64,000 nt of DNA from UBA7359 sp963976795. GTDB lineage: Bacteria > Pseudomonadota > Gammaproteobacteria > Eutrophobiales > Eutrophobiaceae. Of the stretch, positions 54,564 through 64,000 are shown one piece after another; the stretch's first letter is position 1; each line of letters opens with the position of its first letter. The translations under genes and the position numbers were made by a program. The stretch spans positions 133,847-197,846 of the forward strand of contig CAXBLT010000005.1 of the NCBI GenBank assembly GCA_963976795.1. Direction: 5' to 3'. Under the pieces are notes generated by a model. The model saw only the letters and a list, made by a program, of their open reading frames with translations, searched no databases and was not told where the DNA came from.

Positions 54564-57377
54564 GTGTCGGAATTTGTAATCGGTCAGCGTTGGGTCAGTC
54601 ACACAGAGACAGAGTTAGGATTAGGTATCATTGTTGGTATTGAAGGCCGTCACATTACTATAAGCTTCCCTGCTGTCGGCGAGGAGCGACTCTATGCCGC
54701 ACAGACCGCACCACTGACTCGTATCGAGCATAAACCCGGCGAAACTATCCATACGCAAGATGACCGTACCTTTCAGGTTCTCAAAACTGAACCACATCAA
54801 GGGCGATTGATATACCACGCCAGAGATGCTGAAGGCGAACAACATAAGATTGATGAGCTTGATTTAAACAGTTTTGTCGAACTGACCTCACCAAAGCAGC
54901 GCCTAACCAGTGGTCAACTGGACAATATCAAGGCCTATCAACTCCGTTGCGAAACGTTATTGTTGTTAAACCGTCTACAACAATCGCCTGTCAAAGGGCT
55001 ATTGGGTTCACGTACGAACCTGTTACCACATCAAACCTATATTGCACACGAAGTCGCTAAACGTTTCGCGCCGCGCGTCTTGCTGGCAGATGAAGTTGGC
55101 CTCGGTAAGACTATAGAAGCCGGAATGATCCTGCATTACCAACTGCATACTGGTCTGGCAAACCGTATCTTAATCGTTGTACCTAATACCCTGACACATC
55201 AATGGTTAGTCGAGATGCTACGCCGGTTTAACCTGCGCTTTGCCTTGTTTAATGCCGACCGCTTACTCGCTCTGCGTGAAGAAGAAGGCAATCCATTCGA
55301 AAGTGAACAACTAATTATTTGTAGTCTCGATAACCTGACCAGTGATCCGAGTCTATTCAAGGACGCGCTGAGTGCGGATTGGGACATGGTCGTCGTCGAT
55401 GAAGCACATCACTTACACTGGGATGAAGGCGATGAGGGTCACGACTATCGATGTATAGAAGCATTGGCCGAGCAGTGTCGTGGCTTATTGCTACTTACCG
55501 CGACACCTGAACAGGTGGGCGCAGCGAGTCATTTTGCACGTCTACGCCTACTCGACCCAGCGCGTTTTCATGACCTCGATAGTTTCATGCAGGAAGAACA
55601 GGGCTATCAACAACTCAGTGATACCGTAAAGGTCTTGCTCGACCAGCAAGACCAACCTTTAAGTGATGACATACTCGGTTTATTAAAAACATACCTGGAA
55701 GATGAAGCACCAACCGATAGCAATCCTGATGACGCAGAACGAGAAAAAATTGTTAGTAAACTCCTCGATAGGCATGGTACTGGCCGTGTGTTCTTACGTA
55801 ATACACGCGAAGCGATAAAGGGCTTTCCAGAGAGAAAGTTACATGCCGTGCCGCTGGCCTACCCCGAAATCTACTCGTCACTATCAGGGAAACAAACGCT
55901 GTTTCCTGAAATAGAAACCAAAAGCGAAGACTGGCTAAAGCAAGACCCACGCGTTCAGCACTTAATCACGCTAATAACAACATTAAAGTCTGAAAAGGTA
56001 TTGGTCATCTGCGCCAATGCAGAGACCGCAACGAGCCTAGAGAAGTTTTTACAACTTAAAATGGGTATTCGCTGTGCGGCATTTTACGAGGGCCTTAGTA
56101 TTATTGAACGCGACCGGGCAGCAGCCTATTTCGCCGATACCGAAGGCGGTGCACAGATCCTCGTCTGTTCCGAAATCGGTAGCGAAGGCCGCAACTTCCA
56201 GTTTTCCCATCACTTGGTGTTATTCGATCTACCTTTAAACCCAGACCTGTTAGAGCAGCGAATTGGTCGCCTGGATCGTATTGGCCAAACTGAAACTATC
56301 AATATTCACGTTCCTTTTCTTGAACATTCTGCACAAGAAGTTCTTTTTAACTGGTACCACAATGGCCTCAATATCTTCATCGAAAGTTGTGCCGCTGCCT
56401 ATGCCATTTATGAGAAATTTTCAGACCCACTCAACGCGGCCTTAGATAAACCCGATACCGATATCACGGCATTGATGGCAGAGACCAAAGAACATACCGA
56501 TAAGGTAAAACAAGCCATGCATGATGGTAGAGATAGACTCGTTGAATTGAATTCCTGCCGCAAAGATATCGCTGAAGAAATCATTGAATCTATTAGTGAA
56601 GAAGAAAACCCGAAAGTATTGATGGACTATATGGAAAACATGTTCGACGCCTATGGAGTTGACCATGAAGAACATTCCGAAAACACCTGGATTCTACATC
56701 CTAGCGATCACATGCGCACCGGATACTTCCCCGGGCTCAGCGATGAAAGCATCACCATCACTTTCGACCGTAACAAGGCACTCAGCCGTGAAGACTTGTC
56801 TTTTGTCAGTTGGGAACATCCTATGGTCTCAGAAGCTATCGAGATGGTATTAACCAGTGAAATTGGCAATACCTATATCACCAGCATAGAAATGGAAGGT
56901 GTAGAACCCGGGACCATCATGCTAGAAACCTTTTCCAGCATCAGCGCCATCGCACCTAAACAATTACAAGTTGATCGCTATCTGCCGATCACGCCATTAC
57001 GTACTTTGATCAGTAAAGACCGAAAGAACTACGCAAAACTATTAAGTCACGACAAACTTAATACACTCTGCCAAAAAATAGAGCGTCAAACCGCACACGC
57101 GATCATTAAACAGATAAAAACTGAAATAGAAACCATGATCGACTTCGCCATGAAATTTACCGAATCAAAACTACCCGAAGTCAGAAAAGAAGCACAACAA
57201 CGTGTTGACACCTTACTTGGCGCAGAAATAGCCCGGCTGAAACAACTACAAAAGAAAAATAAAACAATCAGACAGGAAGAAATAGAATTTATGGAAGAAC
57301 AACTCCATGCCTGCACAGAAGTTATCAGCAATGCGAAATATGAATTACAGGCTGTACGATTAGTCATTGCTCAATAA
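54564..57377 (+). CDS. rapA: RNA polymerase recycling factor RapA (HepA), Swi2/Snf2 ATPase
   Basis: ATP-dependent translocase that binds RNA polymerase and releases it from posttermination complexes. The 937 residues (968 in E. coli) start with GTG at FVIGQRWVSHTETELGLG. Two N-terminal Tudor-like domains come first, then the helicase core with DEVGLGKTIEAGM (Walker A), VDEAHHLHW (DEAH box), LLLTATPEQ, and motif VI in EQRIGRLDRIGQ. C-terminal Rap domains follow. Gammaproteobacterial marker. Confidence 0.96.
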   Translation: MSEFVIGQRWVSHTETELGLGIIVGIEGRHITISFPAVGEERLYAAQTAPLTRIEHKPGETIHTQDDRTFQVLKTEPHQGRLIYHARDAEGEQHKIDELDLNSFVELTSPKQRLTSGQLDNIKAYQLRCETLLLLNRLQQSPVKGLLGSRTNLLPHQTYIAHEVAKRFAPRVLLADEVGLGKTIEAGMILHYQLHTGLANRILIVVPNTLTHQWLVEMLRRFNLRFALFNADRLLALREEEGNPFESEQLIICSLDNLTSDPSLFKDALSADWDMVVVDEAHHLHWDEGDEGHDYRCIEALAEQCRGLLLLTATPEQVGAASHFARLRLLDPARFHDLDSFMQEEQGYQQLSDTVKVLLDQQDQPLSDDILGLLKTYLEDEAPTDSNPDDAEREKIVSKLLDRHGTGRVFLRNTREAIKGFPERKLHAVPLAYPEIYSSLSGKQTLFPEIETKSEDWLKQDPRVQHLITLITTLKSEKVLVICANAETATSLEKFLQLKMGIRCAAFYEGLSIIERDRAAAYFADTEGGAQILVCSEIGSEGRNFQFSHHLVLFDLPLNPDLLEQRIGRLDRIGQTETINIHVPFLEHSAQEVLFNWYHNGLNIFIESCAAAYAIYEKFSDPLNAALDKPDTDITALMAETKEHTDKVKQAMHDGRDRLVELNSCRKDIAEEIIESISEEENPKVLMDYMENMFDAYGVDHEEHSENTWILHPSDHMRTGYFPGLSDESITITFDRNKALSREDLSFVSWEHPMVSEAIEMVLTSEIGNTYITSIEMEGVEPGTIMLETFSSISAIAPKQLQVDRYLPITPLRTLISKDRKNYAKLLSHDKLNTLCQKIERQTAHAIIKQIKTEIETMIDFAMKFTESKLPEVRKEAQQRVDTLLGAEIARLKQLQKKNKTIRQEEIEFMEEQLHACTEVISNAKYELQAVRLVIAQ

Positions 57378-57602
57378 CGGTAAGTTTATAATTCTTAATT
57401 ATATGCTGATTCCGTTTTTATACGGATCGCGAATACGAGTATCCTGTCTTAATTCACTCAATTGTGCGGGCTGTAAAACTGCCATATCAATTTATCACTT
57501 CTTCAGCATGAAAAACGGGGACTAGTGCTTAATTAAGAAATCATGCCCATGTTTTCAAATTAATAATTACAGAAACCATAATTTTGATGTTACTATCAGA
57601 AG

Positions 57603-58001
57603 ATGAGTTATTTACATAATATGAGTCGATATCAAAAATCAATTTCCTGGGTTTTGATCGCCACAGTATTTGCACTATTGTTGCTGCCGGTACAGATTCA
57701 TATACACCATGATTTGGAGTCAGTAAGTCATGACGACCATATTATTGATTATCATATGATGGATGGTGTTGTATGTGCCGATCATTTTTCACATGGTGAT
57801 ACGCATATTATAGAAACGAGCACCGATTATATGGTGAAGCAGACGGCAGACAACCTGTTTAAAGTTGTTGCTCTTGTTATCTTGTTTTTATTACTGCCGC
57901 TACAGACCTTTTCATATCGTCAACGTTATTTCCATTCTTTACTTTTCCATTATCAAAAATATTACAGTTTAAGTCCCCCGTTAAGAGCTCCTCCGCTTTA
58001 A
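57603..58001 (+). CDS. Small His/Asp-rich membrane protein upstream of czcCBA
   Basis: 132 residues (or 126 from ATG 57621). Two hydrophobic segments (about 14-29 and 85-100) flank a loop very rich in His and Asp: IHIHHD, SHDDHIIDYHMM, CADHFSHGDTH. I count about a dozen His in some 50 residues. The loop would face the periplasm if the N-terminus is cytoplasmic. Not a family I can name. Placement 126 bases before czcC suggests binding of a divalent metal and a role in sensing or delivery to the efflux system; this is inference. Confidence 0.6.
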   Translation: MSYLHNMSRYQKSISWVLIATVFALLLLPVQIHIHHDLESVSHDDHIIDYHMMDGVVCADHFSHGDTHIIETSTDYMVKQTADNLFKVVALVILFLLLPLQTFSYRQRYFHSLLFHYQKYYSLSPPLRAPPL

Positions 58002-58126
58002 TTCAATAAATCCTTTTCGATCTTTTTACATTTAAACATGTTGATGTCGTATGTGTGCTTTATTCACATAAATACCGGCATTAATAAACTTGGATCAAGT
58101 TAAATTCGGTTCAGGAGATAAATACA

Positions 58127-59386
58127 ATGAAAACGTTAGTAGCTATATGTTTGGTTTTTTTATCAAGCATTAATATTACAGTGTCCGCGCAAATTGATAA
58201 TCGCACGATTACCTTAGATCAAGCGATAGTGCGCGTGCTTCAGCATAATCCGAAACTAAAGATTGATGCTTATGAAGCAAGAGCATTAGCCGCCCGAATT
58301 AAACTGGCGGCGCTAAAGCCTGCCGATTCCATCAAGATTCAAGTGGAAGAATTTGCCGGGACGGGAGAAGCCAGTTCTTTTAGAAGCGTGCAAACGACGT
58401 TGAGTCTGTCACGTGTATTGGAATTAGGTAATAAGTCAACTTATCGAAGTAATGTTGTGCAACAGGAATCATATGTTCTACGTGATATTCAAGATGCCGA
58501 ACGTCTGGATTTACTAGCCGAGACAGTACGTCGCTTTATTCAAGTTGTCGTTAATCAGGAAAAAGTCGCGTTAGCAGAAGAAGCACTTACGGTTATTGAC
58601 AATACTAAGACTATCGTAGAAAAGAGAATTAGTGCCGCCATTTCTCCTACAGCAGAACATCACCGAATTGAAATTGATTTAGCACGATTGGAATTAACAT
58701 TGGAACATGCCGAGCATGAGCTGGCGAGTTCAAAGGTGATGTTATCTTCTATGTGGAATGACGTTGAGCCTGATTTTAGTATCGCAAATGCAGACATATT
58801 CAAACTTGAAGAAGTTTTGAGTGTAGAGGCTTATGCACAGTTGCTTGATCATAATCCGGATTTGATACGCTTTACTACGCAACAAAGATTAGTTGACGCA
58901 CGAATACAGTTAGCACGTATAAAACAAAAACCGGATATTGAAATATCAGGTGGTATTCGTTATCTCGGCTCATCCGATGACGTTGGTTTTATGTTGTCGG
59001 CTAACATTCCTTTTGGAACGGCACAACGTGCGGCACCCGCTATAGAAGAAGCCGAAATTTCAGGAATGATCGATCCCCTCGCGTTTGAACAAAAAAAGAC
59101 AGAGCTTTATGTTACGTTGTACGACATTTATCAAGAGTTATCACATAGCAAAGTAGCGGTAGAAATATTACAACAGCGCATTATCCCTTCAGCGCAAAAG
59201 GCAGTTGAGGATTATGAAAAACTTTATAGCACGGGCCGATACCCCTTACTTGAATTGGTCGATGCACAACGCACCTTATTAAACTCTCGTTCACAACTAT
59301 TAGAGTCGGTAGCAAATTTTCATCGTTTTCGAATTGAAATTGACCGTCTTACCGGTGCATTAGCTACTACAGGAGCAACACCATGA
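58127..59386 (+). CDS. czcC: Outer membrane efflux channel, CzcC type
   Basis: TolC-family channel for the RND pump. 419 residues with a signal peptide cleaved near residue 22 (VSA-QID) and two outer-membrane-efflux repeats (about 30-220 and 225-410), starting with the typical TLDQAIVRVLQHNPKL. Lacks a lipobox. AGGAG precedes the ATG at 8-base spacing. Its TGA overlaps the czcB ATG (ATGA, 59383). Confidence 0.9.
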   Translation: MKTLVAICLVFLSSINITVSAQIDNRTITLDQAIVRVLQHNPKLKIDAYEARALAARIKLAALKPADSIKIQVEEFAGTGEASSFRSVQTTLSLSRVLELGNKSTYRSNVVQQESYVLRDIQDAERLDLLAETVRRFIQVVVNQEKVALAEEALTVIDNTKTIVEKRISAAISPTAEHHRIEIDLARLELTLEHAEHELASSKVMLSSMWNDVEPDFSIANADIFKLEEVLSVEAYAQLLDHNPDLIRFTTQQRLVDARIQLARIKQKPDIEISGGIRYLGSSDDVGFMLSANIPFGTAQRAAPAIEEAEISGMIDPLAFEQKKTELYVTLYDIYQELSHSKVAVEILQQRIIPSAQKAVEDYEKLYSTGRYPLLELVDAQRTLLNSRSQLLESVANFHRFRIEIDRLTGALATTGATP

Positions 59387-60639
59387 TTCGCAATTTTTTA
59401 TCTGTTCTTATTATTCTTGTAATTATCGTGTTTGCAGGAAAGTGGATATTATCTAACACACCAAAGCATGAGTCTCTCGCAAATGACGATCATGAAGCAT
59501 CGATGGCTGAAGAATTTGCCAGAGGACCTCACCGAGGACGATTACTCAGTAATGGCGATTTCTCAATTGAAATAACTATTTTTGAAAAGGGAGTTCCACC
59601 TGAGTTTCATATCTATGCCTATGAGCAAGGTAACGCTGTTAACCCAGCAAACGTTGCATTATCAATTCAACTTTCGCGTTTAGGTGGAGATGTAGATGAT
59701 TTCGTGTTTACACCACAAGCCGATTATCTACGCGGTGATGGCGTCGTTACTGAGCCGCATTCCTTTGATGTCTCTATCAATGCTGAATATCAAGGAAAAA
59801 ATTACCAATGGTCTTATGAAAACCATGAAGGTCGAACGCAAATTTCAAAAAATATTGCTGAAGTGTCGGAGATTAAAACTGAAATTGCAAAACCTAATAT
59901 CATTACCGATTATCTTTTCTTAAATGGGAAAGTTCAGATTAACCCCAACAAGCAATCATCTGTTCGTGCAAGGTACCCCGGCATTGTTAAATCAACGCGA
60001 AAAAAACTGGGTGATAAAGTTAAAAAAGGTGAGTCTTTATTAACAATCCAGAACAATGTCAGTCTACATAACTATGATATTCATGCGCCGATTAGTGGAA
60101 TCATAACAAAGCGTAATGTACAAACTGGCGAGAGCACAGATGGTGATGTGTTATATGAAATTACCAATCTTAGTGATGTATGGATAACACTTGATGTTTT
60201 TAGTAAGGATGTGTCATTAATCAAGACCGGACAACAGGTTGAGATAGTTGCACTGGATGGTCAACAGTATAAAGCATCTATAAAAACATTTTGGCCTATA
60301 GCTTCTGAAGCAAGCCAGAGTATTAAGGTCATTGTTCCAATAGAAAATAAAGCGGGTAGCCTCTACCCCGGCCAGATCATTAAAGCAAAAGTAAACATCG
60401 CTGAACATGAAGTACCGTTGGCGGTACGGCAATCTGCGATTCAACAATTCAGGGATTTCAAAGTGGTCTTCGCCCGTTTTGGTGAGATGTATGAAGTCCG
60501 AATGTTGGATCTGGGGAGATCCGATCAGGAATGGGTCGAGGTGTTAGGAGGACTCAAGCCGGGCACTGAGTATGTTACCGAAAACAGTTACCTGATAAAG
60601 GCCGATATTGAAAAATCCGGCGCCAGCCACGATCACTAG
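59383..60639 (+). CDS. czcB: Periplasmic membrane-fusion protein of metal RND efflux, CzcB type
   Basis: 418 residues anchored by an N-terminal helix. An N-terminal metal-efflux-specific domain (about 45-160: GPHRGRLLSNGDFSIEITIFE, PPEFHIYAY, DYLRGDGVV) precedes the lipoyl/barrel-sandwich domain (about 195-250) and beta-barrel domain of RND adaptors. Short His-containing segments at both ends (NDDHEA and the C-terminal SHDH) suggest metal contact. Translationally coupled to czcC. Confidence 0.92.
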   Translation: MIRNFLSVLIILVIIVFAGKWILSNTPKHESLANDDHEASMAEEFARGPHRGRLLSNGDFSIEITIFEKGVPPEFHIYAYEQGNAVNPANVALSIQLSRLGGDVDDFVFTPQADYLRGDGVVTEPHSFDVSINAEYQGKNYQWSYENHEGRTQISKNIAEVSEIKTEIAKPNIITDYLFLNGKVQINPNKQSSVRARYPGIVKSTRKKLGDKVKKGESLLTIQNNVSLHNYDIHAPISGIITKRNVQTGESTDGDVLYEITNLSDVWITLDVFSKDVSLIKTGQQVEIVALDGQQYKASIKTFWPIASEASQSIKVIVPIENKAGSLYPGQIIKAKVNIAEHEVPLAVRQSAIQQFRDFKVVFARFGEMYEVRMLDLGRSDQEWVEVLGGLKPGTEYVTENSYLIKADIEKSGASHDH

Positions 60640-60651
60640 GAAATAATCATC

Positions 60652-63600
60652 ATGTTTAATTCAATTATTCGTTTTTCCCTGGAGCAACGCTGGTTAATGT
60701 TAATGGCGGCGACCACCCTGGCAGCTCTGGGTATATACAATTTTAATAAGTTACCTATCGATGCGGTGCCTGACATTACCAATGTACAGGTGCAGATTAA
60801 CACCGAAGCGGCAGGTTATTCACCGCTGGAAGCCGAGCAACGGATCACCTTTCCAATTGAGACCATCATGGCCGGCATGCCGAAACTGGATTATACCCGT
60901 TCAGTCTCACGCTATGGCTTGTCACAAGTCACGGTTGTTTTTAAAGATGGAACAGATATTTATTTGGCCCGACAGTTAATCAACGAACGATTAAATGAGG
61001 TCAAAAACGTATTACCCGATGGGATCATCCCTGCAATGGGACCAATCTCAACCGGACTGGGTGAAATTTTTATGTACACCGTCAGCAATGATGGGGCGAC
61101 TGATTATGATCCTATGTTGCTACGTACGGTTCAGGACTGGATCGTCCGACCACAATTACGACAAACTCCCGGCGTGGTCGAAGTCAACACCATTGGCGGT
61201 TATACCAAGCAATATCATGTCTTACCCACGCCTGAAAAATTGCTGGCCTACAATTTAAGTTTGCAGAATATCGTCGATGCGCTGGAAAGAAACAACATCA
61301 ACACCGGTGCAGGTTATATCGAACGCTTTGGTGGCCAATACTTAATCCGTTCACCCGGACAGGTCAATAATATCGAAGAAATATTAAACATAACGGTCAC
61401 ACAACGTGCTGGTGTGCCCATCAAGATTAGTGATGTTGCTGACGTAACGTTGGGCAGCGAATTAAGAACCGGCGCCGCAACACAGGATGGACAAGAGGTC
61501 GTGTTAGGTACGGTGTTCATGTTGATTGGTGAGAATAGCCGACAAGTAGCACGGGCAACGGCGGCCAAGCTTGAAAAAATAAAATCTTCATTACCGGCAG
61601 GGATAGTGCTTAATCCACTCTATGACCGAACCGTATTGGTCGACAAAACCATTGCCACGGTAGAGAAAAACCTGGCTGAAGGGGCGTTATTGGTCATAGT
61701 TGTTTTGTTTTTACTACTGGGTAATTGGAGAGCCGCTTTTATAACCGCTATGGTTATTCCACTTTCCATGTTGATGACGATAACCGGCATGGTTGAATCA
61801 AAAGTATCAGGCAACCTAATGAGCCTGGGCGCGCTTGATTTTGGTTTGATTGTCGATGGTGCGGTTATCATCGTTGAAAATTGTTTAAGACGGCTCGCGC
61901 TTTATCAACACGAGAAAAACGAGTTACCCGATTTAAAAACCCGTTTGGAAATTGTTAGAAATGCAACCATTGAAGTAATACGCCCGGGTGTGTTTGGTGT
62001 AATTATTATTACGATTGTTTATATTCCCATCTTTGCCTTGAGTGGCATCGAAGGAAAAATGTTTCACCCAATGGCATTTACAGTCGTCACGGCATTAATC
62101 TCGGCATTGATTTTATCGTTAACTGTTGTTCCAGCCTCTATTGCATTATTTGTCAGGGGAAAAGTTTCTGAGAAACAAAATCTGTTAATGCGGATTATTA
62201 CAATGCTTTATGAGCCTACATTACGTATGGCATTAAATTTACGTTGGGCAGTTGTTACTTTGGCAATTGGATTAGTACTTCTAGCTGTTTTACAGGCAAG
62301 TCGTATGGGAACAGAATTTATTCCCAACCTTGATGAAGGTGATATTGCATTGCATGCTTTGCGTATACCCGGCACGAGCTTGACACAAGCGATCAAGATG
62401 CAATCTTTATTAGAATCACGTATTAAAACGATCCCTGAGGTCTCTCATGTTTTTACTAAAATTGGAACATCTGATGTAGCAACGGATCCAATGCCACCCA
62501 GTGTTGCTGACACCTTCTTGATTATGAAGGATCGAAGTAAATGGCCTGATCCAGGCAAGTCCAAATCAATATTGATCAAGGAACTCGAATCGGCAATCGA
62601 AAACATACCGGGAAACCGATATGAAATCACACAACCTATACAAATGCGATTCAATGAGCTCATTTCCGGTGTGCGTTCTGATTTGGCAGTCAAACTATAC
62701 GGTGATGATCTCGATTTGTTAGTAGAACTGTCGAAGCAAATTGAATCCGTCGTGAGTAAAGTTAATGGCGCTGCTGATGTCCGTACTGAGCAAGCCACAG
62801 GTCTACCTATGCTAACAATCGTTCCCGATCGCGAACGTCTTTCATATTTTGGTTTGGACATAGAAGATATACACGAAGTATTACGAACCGCGATGGCTGG
62901 GAAACATGCCGGACAAATTTTTGAAGGTGATAAACGATTCGAACTGGTAGTACGTTTACCAGAAACCTTGCGTACTAATCTCGAAGTGTTATCACAATTA
63001 AAAATAGAATTGCCATTCATGAAAAATGAAAAGACTAGCAATAGCAATTTAACTAAAGTAATTCCTCTCTCGGAAGTTGCAGACATTACGTTTAATACAG
63101 GCCCGAATCAAATAAGTCGGGAAAATGGAAAACGACGAGTGTTTGTTACCGCAAATGTGCGTGGGAGAGATCTGGGTTCATTTGTTGGCGATGTACAAAG
63201 TGCAGTATCACAAGAGATCAGTTTACCTGAAGGTTACTGGTTAGATTACGGAGGCACATTTGAACAACTGATTTCAGCGTCGAACCGATTATCATTGATC
63301 GTACCATTAACGCTGATTGCAATACTCGGATTATTATTTATGGCATTTAATTCTTTCAAAGATGCCCTATTAATATTTACCGGTGTCCCCCTTGCGCTTA
63401 CAGGAGGAGTTGCAGCTCTGGCGTTACGTGATTTACCGTTATCAATATCAGCCGCAGTAGGTTTTATTGCTCTATCGGGTATTGCAGTATTAAATGGTGT
63501 CGTGATGCTTTCATTCATACGCGATTTACGACTTAAAAACATGCCTTTAGATCAAGCTATTATTGAAGGTGCATTGATACGGTTAAGACCTATATTGATG

Positions 63601-63780
63601 ACCGCATTAGTAGCGAGTCTGGGCTTTATTCCTATGGCATTAAATGTGGGGACCGGCGCAGAAGTACAAAGACCATTAGCAACGGTAGTTATTGGTGGGA
63701 TTATATCTTCGACCTTACTTACCTTGCTGGTGTTACCAGCACTTTATAAGTTATTTTCAAGTGAGGAATTAACTCAATAA
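60652..63780 (+). CDS. czcA: Heavy-metal efflux RND transporter, CzcA/CusA family
   Basis: Proton-driven inner-membrane pump of the HME-RND family, 1042 residues with twelve expected membrane helices and two large periplasmic loops. The helix 4 motif LDFGLIVDGAVIIVEN (about 395-410) contains the D-D-E pattern that in this family correlates with divalent ions (Co, Zn, Cd); monovalent Cu/Ag pumps of the CusA type usually have a different pattern, so divalent cations are the likelier cargo. N-terminal INTEAAGYSPLEAEQRITFPIE and RSVSRYGLSQVTVVF are typical of the family. Substrate is inferred. Confidence 0.9.
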   Translation: MFNSIIRFSLEQRWLMLMAATTLAALGIYNFNKLPIDAVPDITNVQVQINTEAAGYSPLEAEQRITFPIETIMAGMPKLDYTRSVSRYGLSQVTVVFKDGTDIYLARQLINERLNEVKNVLPDGIIPAMGPISTGLGEIFMYTVSNDGATDYDPMLLRTVQDWIVRPQLRQTPGVVEVNTIGGYTKQYHVLPTPEKLLAYNLSLQNIVDALERNNINTGAGYIERFGGQYLIRSPGQVNNIEEILNITVTQRAGVPIKISDVADVTLGSELRTGAATQDGQEVVLGTVFMLIGENSRQVARATAAKLEKIKSSLPAGIVLNPLYDRTVLVDKTIATVEKNLAEGALLVIVVLFLLLGNWRAAFITAMVIPLSMLMTITGMVESKVSGNLMSLGALDFGLIVDGAVIIVENCLRRLALYQHEKNELPDLKTRLEIVRNATIEVIRPGVFGVIIITIVYIPIFALSGIEGKMFHPMAFTVVTALISALILSLTVVPASIALFVRGKVSEKQNLLMRIITMLYEPTLRMALNLRWAVVTLAIGLVLLAVLQASRMGTEFIPNLDEGDIALHALRIPGTSLTQAIKMQSLLESRIKTIPEVSHVFTKIGTSDVATDPMPPSVADTFLIMKDRSKWPDPGKSKSILIKELESAIENIPGNRYEITQPIQMRFNELISGVRSDLAVKLYGDDLDLLVELSKQIESVVSKVNGAADVRTEQATGLPMLTIVPDRERLSYFGLDIEDIHEVLRTAMAGKHAGQIFEGDKRFELVVRLPETLRTNLEVLSQLKIELPFMKNEKTSNSNLTKVIPLSEVADITFNTGPNQISRENGKRRVFVTANVRGRDLGSFVGDVQSAVSQEISLPEGYWLDYGGTFEQLISASNRLSLIVPLTLIAILGLLFMAFNSFKDALLIFTGVPLALTGGVAALALRDLPLSISAAVGFIALSGIAVLNGVVMLSFIRDLRLKNMPLDQAIIEGALIRLRPILMTALVASLGFIPMALNVGTGAEVQRPLATVVIGGIISSTLLTLLVLPALYKLFSSEELTQ

Positions 63781-63865
63781 TTAGTGATAGATATCCCAGC
63801 TCAGAAAATCACTACTTTGCATCAGATATCTTCACCACACATATATTCACACGGAAGGAGAGATC

Positions 63866-63928
63866 ATGATCGACAACGGCAGAATCATTGCAGCGATCTA
63901 TCTACGCAATTATTGTTCTAGATCTTAA
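63866..63928 (+). CDS. Possible 20-residue ORF with a strong ribosome site
   Basis: AAGGAGAG four bases before an ATG, then 20 codons (MIDNGRIIAAIYLRNYCS and two more) and TAA. The ribosome site is better than most in the window. It may be a leader or small protein, or the start of a gene broken by a frameshift. The last bases to 64000 contain GTGGACACTTG-like sequence that can mark IS ends, but the window stops there. Confidence 0.25.
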   Translation: MIDNGRIIAAIYLRNYCSRS

Positions 63929-64000
63929 GCCCAGCACAAGTAATGTAGCACCACTTTTGTGGACACTTGTTAGTTACCCTTATAAACATGTGATCTGTGA

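Noticed and set aside
62445..63086. 213-residue minus-strand ORF opposite czcA
   Set aside because: Shadow of czcA with no motif, start context or neighbour on that strand.
1..64000. CRISPR array, tRNA or rRNA genes, prophage, defence island, biosynthetic cluster
   Set aside because: None seen: no regularly spaced repeats, no tRNA cloverleaf noticed in the gaps, and no phage, nuclease-methylase or synthase gene sets.

Overview
The window looks like chromosomal DNA of a gammaproteobacterium with AT-leaning composition (by eye about 40% G+C). I cannot place it more narrowly. The class is suggested by several neighbourhoods seen together: bamD facing rluD-pgeF-clpB; pilB-pilC-pilD-coaE-zapD-yacG; a complete mraZ-to-lpxC division and cell-wall cluster followed by a LytM peptidase, secA, argJ and a Nudix-ThiE fusion; and rsmI facing lpoA-yraN-diaA-dolP. 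ZapD, LpoA and RapA are mostly gammaproteobacterial proteins.

Layout. 1-4150 is decaying accessory DNA. It holds a frameshifted membrane glycosyltransferase remnant, one intact GT39/83-like membrane glycosyltransferase, a scar of an IS30-type transposase, a dead IS3-family element whose transposase lost its second catalytic Asp, and an acyltransferase cut off by that element. 4242-11885 carries nadE, bamD, rluD, pgeF, a glutamate-dehydrogenase-family gene and clpB, the last behind a good sigma-32-type promoter. 12038-17556 is the type IV pilus assembly set pilBCD plus coaE, zapD and yacG. 17553-42790 runs almost entirely on the minus strand. Transcription starts at a clear sigma-70 promoter with three MraZ boxes and proceeds mraZ, rsmH, ftsL, ftsI, murE, murF, mraY, murD, ftsW, murG, murC, murB, ddl, ftsQ, ftsA, ftsZ, then a hairpin terminator, lpxC, a LytM peptidase, secA, argJ and nudix-thiE. 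dciA points the other way. 42994-46300 holds a Sel1-repeat protein, a YtoQ-family protein, the RNase P RNA, rsgA and three small unrecognised ORFs. 46379-50891 is the envelope block rsmI / lpoA-yraN-diaA-dolP. 50896-57377 holds a broken macro-domain gene, a DUF255 thioredoxin-fold protein with a DsbD-like tail, a spermidine-synthase-like protein and rapA. 57603-63780 is a His-rich small membrane protein followed by a czcCBA heavy-metal efflux operon.

How it fits together. The long minus-strand cluster encodes peptidoglycan precursor synthesis (MurC-G, Ddl, MraY, MurG), the septal synthase (FtsW/FtsI), the divisome (FtsL/Q/A/Z), lipid A commitment (LpxC) and export (SecA). ZapD, LpoA, DolP, BamD and the LytM peptidase encoded elsewhere in the window act on the same envelope and division machinery.

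I found no CRISPR array, tRNA, rRNA, prophage or obvious defence system, and nothing I would call a new multi-gene system. The best leads are small. PilB has lost its zinc-binding tetracysteine motif. RsgA has no usual start codon at its conserved N-terminus and may use ATT. A DUF255 protein carries a DsbD-alpha-like C-terminal domain. Three unrecognised ORFs sit between rsgA and rsmI.
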